From the NCBI GenBank assembly GCA_030643145.1, contig DAOWMJ010000048.1:1-10951 (forward strand): 10,951 nucleotides of DNA, given 5' to 3'. Source of the DNA: Candidatus Latescibacterota bacterium (GTDB lineage: Bacteria > Krumholzibacteriota > Krumholzibacteriia > Krumholzibacteriales > WJIX01). The notes below the pieces were generated by a model. The model searched no databases. It worked only from the letters and a program-made list of their open reading frames with translations, and was not told the DNA's origin. Numbering within the stretch: position 1 is the first letter of the stretch; each line of letters begins with the position of its first letter. A program made the position numbers and the translations under genes. Positions 7,123-10,951 of the stretch are shown in pieces.

Positions 7123-8412
7123 TTACACCTCTTTCCCTTGTAGAGCTATTGAAACGATTTTGGTCATATGCGTTTCAGGACCATAAACCTCTACAGGCAG
7201 ACCAAGTTTCTTTCCCATCTTTCTCATGTTAGCGAGGCCTTCTTTATAGTTCGGCCCGCCTCTTCTTACGAATATCTTGACATCTGTCTTCTTGAGAGCC
7301 TCGGAGTACTCTTCAATGGCGTCAATTATACCGGTGAAAGTCTTGGCAACATCAGTGAAGTTCGCGATGCCGCCGCCGATTATAAGGAATTTGGATCTTC
7401 CTTCAGGATCCTTCTTCTCGGTCATCAGCTTCAAAATGGTTTTTGTGTAAGCGTAAGTAAGCTCTCTGGTGGGGTTGCCGCTGTACTCACCGTAGTTGGC
7501 AAGTTCTTTGGCATAGCCCAGGTCGGTTACTGTATCCGCGAAAATAACGCTGGCGCCGCCTCCCGCCACAAGTGTCCATACGCGTCCCTCGGGGTTAAGT
7601 ACGGTAAGTTTTAACGAGGCGCCTGTTCTCTCATCGAGTTCGCTAACGTATTGTTCTTCTTTTGTGCCTTTGAGCCCGAATGAACTTGGAAAAGCCGCTC
7701 CGTCCCATTTTTCCGCGCATTGATACGAAGCGTAATCGTCAAGTTTGGCCACCGTATCAAGCGGGATAATAGCGCCGTCCACAAAAGTGATCGGGTTGAA
7801 TTCCAGATAGGTGAAATGGTAATCCACAGCCATCTTATATAGAGCTGTAATGAACTCCGCCATTTCCTCCGCTTTATCGCCCAGCTCACTCGGAAGAAAA
7901 CCTGCGACATCAAGGTCGTCTATAGTGGACAGGATCGGGATCTTCAGTGTTGATACCGAATCCCATACCTCCTCGATATCCACGCCGCCCTTTAGAGAGA
8001 AGTGAATTGTATCCCCTTCCCTGTCGGTCGTAATGGCAAGGTAATATTCCTCTTTGTGCGGGAAGAATTTCTCCACGAGGAAGTGAGTCAGGATACCAGT
8101 GGTCTCTCCGGTTGTCTGTGTAATGGTAACCTCTTTGTTCATATGTTTTTTTATCCAGCTCTTTACTTCTTTCCAGTCCTTGTTCACAAACAGGAGATTG
8201 TTCTTTCCGCGTTTGCCGAAAAGTTGGTCCGGTTTGGCCACGAGTTTCTCGTTTTCCAGCCAGGAATATTCTCCCACCAGACCGTCGAGGTCGGTATCCG
8301 GAGATACAAGCACCTGTTTTGTTTCGAGTTTCAGATCGCTCTTGGTGAAATTTGCCAGTCCTTTAGCGATCATTCTCTTAGCGTCGAATTCTCTAATCCC
8401 TTTCTCTGCCAT
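7123..8412 (-). CDS. aclB: ATP-citrate lyase small subunit (ATP-grasp, succinyl-CoA synthetase beta-like)
   Basis: The 429-aa product corresponds to the N-terminal part of eukaryotic ATP-citrate lyase and to bacterial AclB. It supplies the ATP-grasp domain that phosphorylates the catalytic histidine of AclA, and the citrate-binding domain. Visible are the ATP-grasp half (about 1-240) with VSPDTD (36-41), VAKPDQLFGKRGK (58-70), TTDREGD (128-134), FTYLEFNP (200-207) and LDTVAKLDD (218-226). The ligase half (about 262-429) has GASLKLTVLNPEGRVWTLVAGGGASV, ANYGEYSG, IIGGGIANFTDVA, FVRRGGPNYKEG (381-392) and GPETHMT (411-417). The length is close to the matching part of human ACLY and slightly longer than the roughly 400 aa of green sulfur bacteria. 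The ATG at 8412 has GAGGTG (8420-8425) 7 nt upstream and is 19 nt from the aconitase stop. It is followed after 3 nt by aclA, which fits stoichiometric expression of one hetero-oligomeric enzyme. Confidence 0.96.
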   Translation of the reverse strand: MAEKGIREFDAKRMIAKGLANFTKSDLKLETKQVLVSPDTDLDGLVGEYSWLENEKLVAKPDQLFGKRGKNNLLFVNKDWKEVKSWIKKHMNKEVTITQTTGETTGILTHFLVEKFFPHKEEYYLAITTDREGDTIHFSLKGGVDIEEVWDSVSTLKIPILSTIDDLDVAGFLPSELGDKAEEMAEFITALYKMAVDYHFTYLEFNPITFVDGAIIPLDTVAKLDDYASYQCAEKWDGAAFPSSFGLKGTKEEQYVSELDERTGASLKLTVLNPEGRVWTLVAGGGASVIFADTVTDLGYAKELANYGEYSGNPTRELTYAYTKTILKLMTEKKDPEGRSKFLIIGGGIANFTDVAKTFTGIIDAIEEYSEALKKTDVKIFVRRGGPNYKEGLANMRKMGKKLGLPVEVYGPETHMTKIVSIALQGKEV

Positions 8413-8431
8413 TTTTTAACACCTCTTTGTT

Positions 8432-10354
8432 TTATTTTACCTGTTTTTTAACCCAGGGTAGTTTCCCGCCGACCTTTAATATTTCTTTATCCAGATCGGA
8501 AAGGGAATGTTCAAGTTCTATCTCGAGTCCTCTGGTTTCGTTCGTCAGCTTTACAATTTTATCAAGATTCCCTATCTCTATCGAGATATCGTCTCCCTGA
8601 TCGATATTGTCATAGTCGTTCGGATCTTTAAAAGTCAATGGGACAATACCGAAGTTGACAAGATTAGCCAGATGTATTCTCGCGAAGGATTTGACAACTA
8701 CCGCTTTTATCCCAAGGTGTTTGGGCGCGAGAGCAGCGTGTTCCCTGCTGGAACCCTGCCCATAGTTTTCTCCTCCAATTATGAAGCCGCCCTTTTTATC
8801 CAGAGCGCGTTTCGGGAAGGTGTCATCGATCACGCCGAAAACAAACTTGGAAATTTCCGGTATATTACTTCTGAAAGGAAGTATTTTTGCTCCGGCCGGC
8901 ATGATGTGGTCAGTTGTGATGTCGTCCCCAACCTTTAGAAGCACTTCGCCTTCCAGCTTGTTTGGCATAGGGTGAAACTCGGGCAATGGTTTTATGTTAG
9001 GTCCCCTGATGATCTCGATCTTTTCTGATTCATCGGGTGAAAGGGGGGGGAGGAACATGTTGTCGTTAATATTGAACTTGCCGGGCATCTCCGCTTTCTC
9101 GTATTTTCCCAGGTCGCGCGGATCGGTCAAGACTCCCGTAATAGCAGTAGCGGCTGCGGTCTCGGGACTTACAAGATAGATATCAGCGTCCTTTGTCCCG
9201 CTTCTCCCAAGGAAGTTGCGGTTGAAGGTTCTGACGGAAACAGCGCCGGAAGGAGGAGCCGCCCCCATGCCGATGCATGGACCGCAGGCATTCTCCAGTA
9301 TGCGCGCGCCGGCTTGTACCAGATAGCCCATCTCGCCGCTTTCGATAAGGTGGTCGACGACCTGCCTGGAACCGGAGCTAATTGTTAAATGAAGGGTCTC
9401 TGAAATGGTCTTCCCTTTGAGAATACCGGCGACCCTTTTCATATCCAGAAGGGAGGAATTCGTGCATGAACCTATAGCGACCTGTTGAACATCAAGCCCG
9501 GCCAATTCTCTAATTGTCTTGATTTTGCCGGGGCTGTGTGGCAGTGCCGCCAACGGTTCTACTTCACTTAAGTTTATCTCCAGTATCTCGTCATAGTCGG
9601 TCTCTTCTCCCGGAACAAGCTCTGTCCAGGAATTACCGCGCTCTTGAGCCTCCAGGAAACTTTTTGTAATCTCATCACTGGGGAATATACTGGTTGTGGC
9701 GCCTGTCTCTGTACCCATATTGGTGATAGTAGCTCTTTCGGGTACGCTGAGTGTCTTAACACCGGGGCCGAAATACTCCAATACGTATCCTACGCCCCCT
9801 TTAACGCCGAGTCTTCTTAAAACTTCCAGTATGACATCCTTGGCGCTGACCCAATCCGATAGTTCACCCGTGAGTTTGATGCCCATGACCTTTGGATATT
9901 TGAGCCTATACGGTAGTCCGGCCATCGAAACGCTGACATCCAACCCGCCGGCTCCAATCGCGAAACTTCCGATCCCACCAGCTGTAGGTGTATGACTATC
10001 TGAGCCAATCAGGGTTTTGCCCGGTTCCGCGAATCTCTCCAGATGGAGCTGATGGCAGATTCCGTTACCCGGTCTTGAGAAGTGGATCCCGAATTTTTGC
10101 GCTATCGATTGCAGATAGCGGTGATCGTCCGGGTTTCTAAAATCAGACTGGAGCGTATTGTGATCAACATAACTTACGCTCAGCTCGGTTTTGACCCTTG
10201 GGATACCAATGGATTCGAACTGCAGGTAAGCCATTGTCCCGGTCGCGTCCTGGGTGAGGGTCTGGTCGATTTTTAACGCAACCTCTTTCCCTGGAACCGT
10301 TTCTCCCTCGACGATGTGATTTACTAAAATCGTCTCGGTGATGGTATTGCCCAT
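8432..10354 (-). CDS. acn: Aconitate hydratase (short, Aquifex-type aconitase)
   Basis: The 640-aa product interconverts citrate and isocitrate via cis-aconitate with a [4Fe-4S] cluster, linking the two neighbouring enzymes. At about 640 aa it belongs to the short aconitase type (Aquifex-type) rather than the roughly 900-aa AcnA. Residue numbers here count from the ATG at 10360. Visible are IDQTLTQDATGTMAYLQFE (31-49), DHN (66-68), GSDSHTPTAGGIG (119-131), cluster ligands C299 (GSCTNSS) and C359/C362 (NACGPCIG), GDDITTDHIMPAG (478-490) and the swivel-domain GSSREHAAL (536-544). Two ATGs lie six bases apart; 10354 is chosen because AGGAGG (10363-10368) is 8 nt from it but only 2 nt from 10360, and because homologues start MGxTxT. 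It is the first gene of the block, 19 nt before aclB. A C8 run on the coding strand (9043-9050) encodes part of a Pro-Pro linker. A homoaconitase or isopropylmalate isomerase role is unlikely given the fused swivel domain and the neighbours. Confidence 0.95.
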   Translation of the reverse strand: MGNTITETILVNHIVEGETVPGKEVALKIDQTLTQDATGTMAYLQFESIGIPRVKTELSVSYVDHNTLQSDFRNPDDHRYLQSIAQKFGIHFSRPGNGICHQLHLERFAEPGKTLIGSDSHTPTAGGIGSFAIGAGGLDVSVSMAGLPYRLKYPKVMGIKLTGELSDWVSAKDVILEVLRRLGVKGGVGYVLEYFGPGVKTLSVPERATITNMGTETGATTSIFPSDEITKSFLEAQERGNSWTELVPGEETDYDEILEINLSEVEPLAALPHSPGKIKTIRELAGLDVQQVAIGSCTNSSLLDMKRVAGILKGKTISETLHLTISSGSRQVVDHLIESGEMGYLVQAGARILENACGPCIGMGAAPPSGAVSVRTFNRNFLGRSGTKDADIYLVSPETAAATAITGVLTDPRDLGKYEKAEMPGKFNINDNMFLPPLSPDESEKIEIIRGPNIKPLPEFHPMPNKLEGEVLLKVGDDITTDHIMPAGAKILPFRSNIPEISKFVFGVIDDTFPKRALDKKGGFIIGGENYGQGSSREHAALAPKHLGIKAVVVKSFARIHLANLVNFGIVPLTFKDPNDYDNIDQGDDISIEIGNLDKIVKLTNETRGLEIELEHSLSDLDKEILKVGGKLPWVKKQVK

Positions 10355-10362
10355 GCTCATTT

Positions 10363-10368
10363 CCTCCT
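10363..10368 (-). promoter_or_regulatory. Shine-Dalgarno AGGAGG of acn
   Basis: AGGAGG on the minus strand is the strongest ribosome-binding site in the window. Its spacing (8 nt to the ATG at 10354, 2 nt to the one at 10360) decides the start in favour of the inner ATG. Confidence 0.75.
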
Positions 10369-10407
10369 CTTTAAGCGTGGCAAATACAGTAAAGAATTGA
10401 CAAATAA

Positions 10408-10425
10408 CATGCTCAAAATTGCATG
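10408..10425. promoter_or_regulatory. Small inverted repeat at the predicted acn transcription start (possible operator)
   Basis: CATGC (10408-10412) and GCATG (10421-10425) are inverted arms with 8 nt between them, immediately downstream of the candidate -10. Position and symmetry fit a dimeric repressor site, but the arms are only 5 nt long. Confidence 0.25.
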
Positions 10426-10432
10426 CACCGTC

Positions 10433-10460
10433 ACTATAATAAAAAGAATAAAAATAGCAA
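10433..10460 (-). promoter_or_regulatory. Candidate sigma-70 promoter for acn-aclB-aclA-icd
   Basis: On the minus strand, TTGCTA (10460-10455) and TATAGT (10438-10433) are 16 nt apart and match the -35 and -10 consensus at 4/6 and 5/6. Transcription would start near 10426, giving a leader of about 70 nt. The region is AT-rich, so chance matches are common. A CATGC/GCATG inverted repeat lies just inside the predicted start. Confidence 0.4.
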
Positions 10461-10801
10461 ATAATTCCTACAAATTTATGAAAAAAGTTTGAGAAAAGTT
10501 AAAGAATTAAGGTGATTCCTCAATTAACGGAATAAATGAAAGGATTTTCTTCGAAGGTGCATCAGATTTTTATGAAACCCCAATGTTTCTGAACTATAAA
10601 TTATAAGAAATTCGAATTTCCCTATCAGCATCGGAAGTGCGAATATCCGGGTTTTAATATTTATTTTATTCCAGAGAAGCGGGGGTAATCCGGTTTAAGT
10701 GAAACAGCCTTACGGAAATAATTGAAATCTTCATAAAATTCATTTTAAATATATTTATTACCAAAAAGCCTGAGAGAGAAATAGCTTAGAATCAATTATC
10801 G

Positions 10802-10824
10802 AAAAATCGTCTCCCTCGATATTT
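10802..10824 (-). terminator. Weak possible terminator after the partial minus-strand gene
   Basis: Just downstream of the stop at 10830, the minus strand reads AAATATCG, a 7-nt loop, then CGATTTTT. The arms pair with one T-T mismatch and end in a T-run. The stem is AT-rich with only two G-C pairs, so it would be weak. Confidence 0.25.
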
Positions 10825-10829
10825 GTGAT

Positions 10830-10951
10830 CTATTTTAGAAATACCATCTTTCTCGTCTCAGTGAAATCGTCCGTAACGAGCCGGTAGAAGTAAACTCCGC
10901 TCACTACTTTAATTCCGCTTCCTTTCAGTCCGTTCCATATCTCGCTGTAAG
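10830..10951 (-). CDS. C-terminus of a FlgD-Ig-like / T9SS-type sorting-domain protein (partial, runs off the right edge)
   Basis: The last 39 codons before TAG (10830-10832) encode a tail starting YSEIWNGLKGSG and continuing through SGVYFYRL (about residues 17-24 of the visible part), with FTETRKMVFLK at the very end. A W-(D/N)-G, then SGVYFYRL, then a TRKMVxLK ending is characteristic of the FlgD Ig-like domain and of type IX secretion C-terminal sorting tails. These are usually attached to large secreted proteins such as proteases, adhesins or repeat proteins in Bacteroidetes and other FCB-type bacteria. The body of the protein, and so its activity, is outside the window. The frame is open to the window edge with no start inside it. 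Confidence 0.75.
   Translation of the reverse strand, partial: YSEIWNGLKGSGIKVVSGVYFYRLVTDDFTETRKMVFLK

Larger units (their letters stand above)
10361..10829. other. AT-rich intergenic region upstream of acn
   Basis: About 470 nt lie between the acn start and the stop of the partial minus-strand gene. The part nearest acn holds the Shine-Dalgarno, candidate promoter and inverted repeat described separately. The rest (about 10461-10800) is strongly AT-rich, has no convincing gene on either strand, and contains a perfect 14-bp palindrome at 10607-10620 (GAAATTC plus its complement). No riboswitch or tRNA was recognised. Confidence 0.6.

Noticed and set aside
5272..8412. Two-enzyme citrate cleavage system (citryl-CoA synthetase plus separate citryl-CoA lyase) as in Hydrogenobacter
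   Set aside because: The lyase (citrate-synthase-like) domain is fused in the 615-aa protein with all key residues, so this is ATP-citrate lyase.
5272..8412. Succinyl-CoA synthetase SucCD
   Set aside because: The subunits resemble SucC and SucD only in part; the extra citryl-CoA lyase half and ACL-specific motifs such as KPDQLFGKRGK and YRHPWDD rule it out.
8002..8451. Open frame of 149 codons on the plus strand opposite aclB
   Set aside because: Antisense shadow of a strongly conserved gene; no family features and no ribosome-binding site of note.
10397..10440. TTGACA and TATAAT hexamers on the plus strand
   Set aside because: They are 32 nt apart, far outside the usual 15-19 nt spacing, and no plus-strand gene follows.
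1..10951. CRISPR arrays, tRNA or rRNA genes, intact transposase genes
   Set aside because: None seen on either strand; no regular direct repeats, cloverleaf or rRNA-like stretches were found.

Overview
The window carries seven substantially complete protein genes plus the 3' end of an eighth, in two blocks that point toward each other. On the plus strand are a GlpX-family fructose-1,6-bisphosphatase homologue (50-1087), the AAA+ ATPase RarA/MgsA (1195-2523) and a GAF-SpoIIE (PP2C-type) phosphatase (2569-3921). On the minus strand, read right to left, are aconitase (10354-8432), ATP-citrate lyase small subunit (8412-7123), ATP-citrate lyase large subunit (7119-5272) and isocitrate dehydrogenase (5258-4065). 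The two blocks meet at a short intergenic region with a stem-loop at 3958-3997. At the right edge, the last 39 codons of another minus-strand gene (stop at 10830) encode a FlgD-Ig/type IX secretion-like C-terminal tail.

The minus-strand block is the clearest functional unit. The four genes are separated by only 19, 3 and 13 nucleotides, and the last three share the same Shine-Dalgarno core, GAGGTG. Together they encode every step between acetyl-CoA + oxaloacetate and 2-oxoglutarate: isocitrate dehydrogenase, aconitase and ATP-citrate lyase. Run in the reductive direction this is the six-carbon arm of the reductive TCA (Arnon) cycle, with ATP-citrate lyase as its hallmark enzyme. Whether the organism is an autotroph cannot be decided here, because 2-oxoglutarate:ferredoxin oxidoreductase, fumarate reductase and pyruvate synthase are not in the window. 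A candidate sigma-70 promoter lies about 80-100 nt upstream of aconitase, in an AT-rich gap of about 470 nt.

The plus-strand block looks like housekeeping and regulation. Its notable member is the GlpX homologue: the fold-defining family sequence is well kept, but several catalytic and metal-binding positions of GlpX are replaced (E88D, G89C, T90R, D186A, E213Q in E. coli numbering, which aligns without gaps through residue 213). It may be a pseudo-enzyme or a phosphatase with a changed substrate.

Organism: bacterial, moderate GC, with some TTG starts. The FlgD/T9SS-like C-terminal tail, GAF-SpoIIE phosphatase and ATP-citrate lyase together suggest an uncultured lineage of the FCB superphylum or a neighbouring candidate phylum. 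This is inference from gene style, not a phylogenetic result. No tRNA, rRNA, CRISPR array or intact mobile element was seen.
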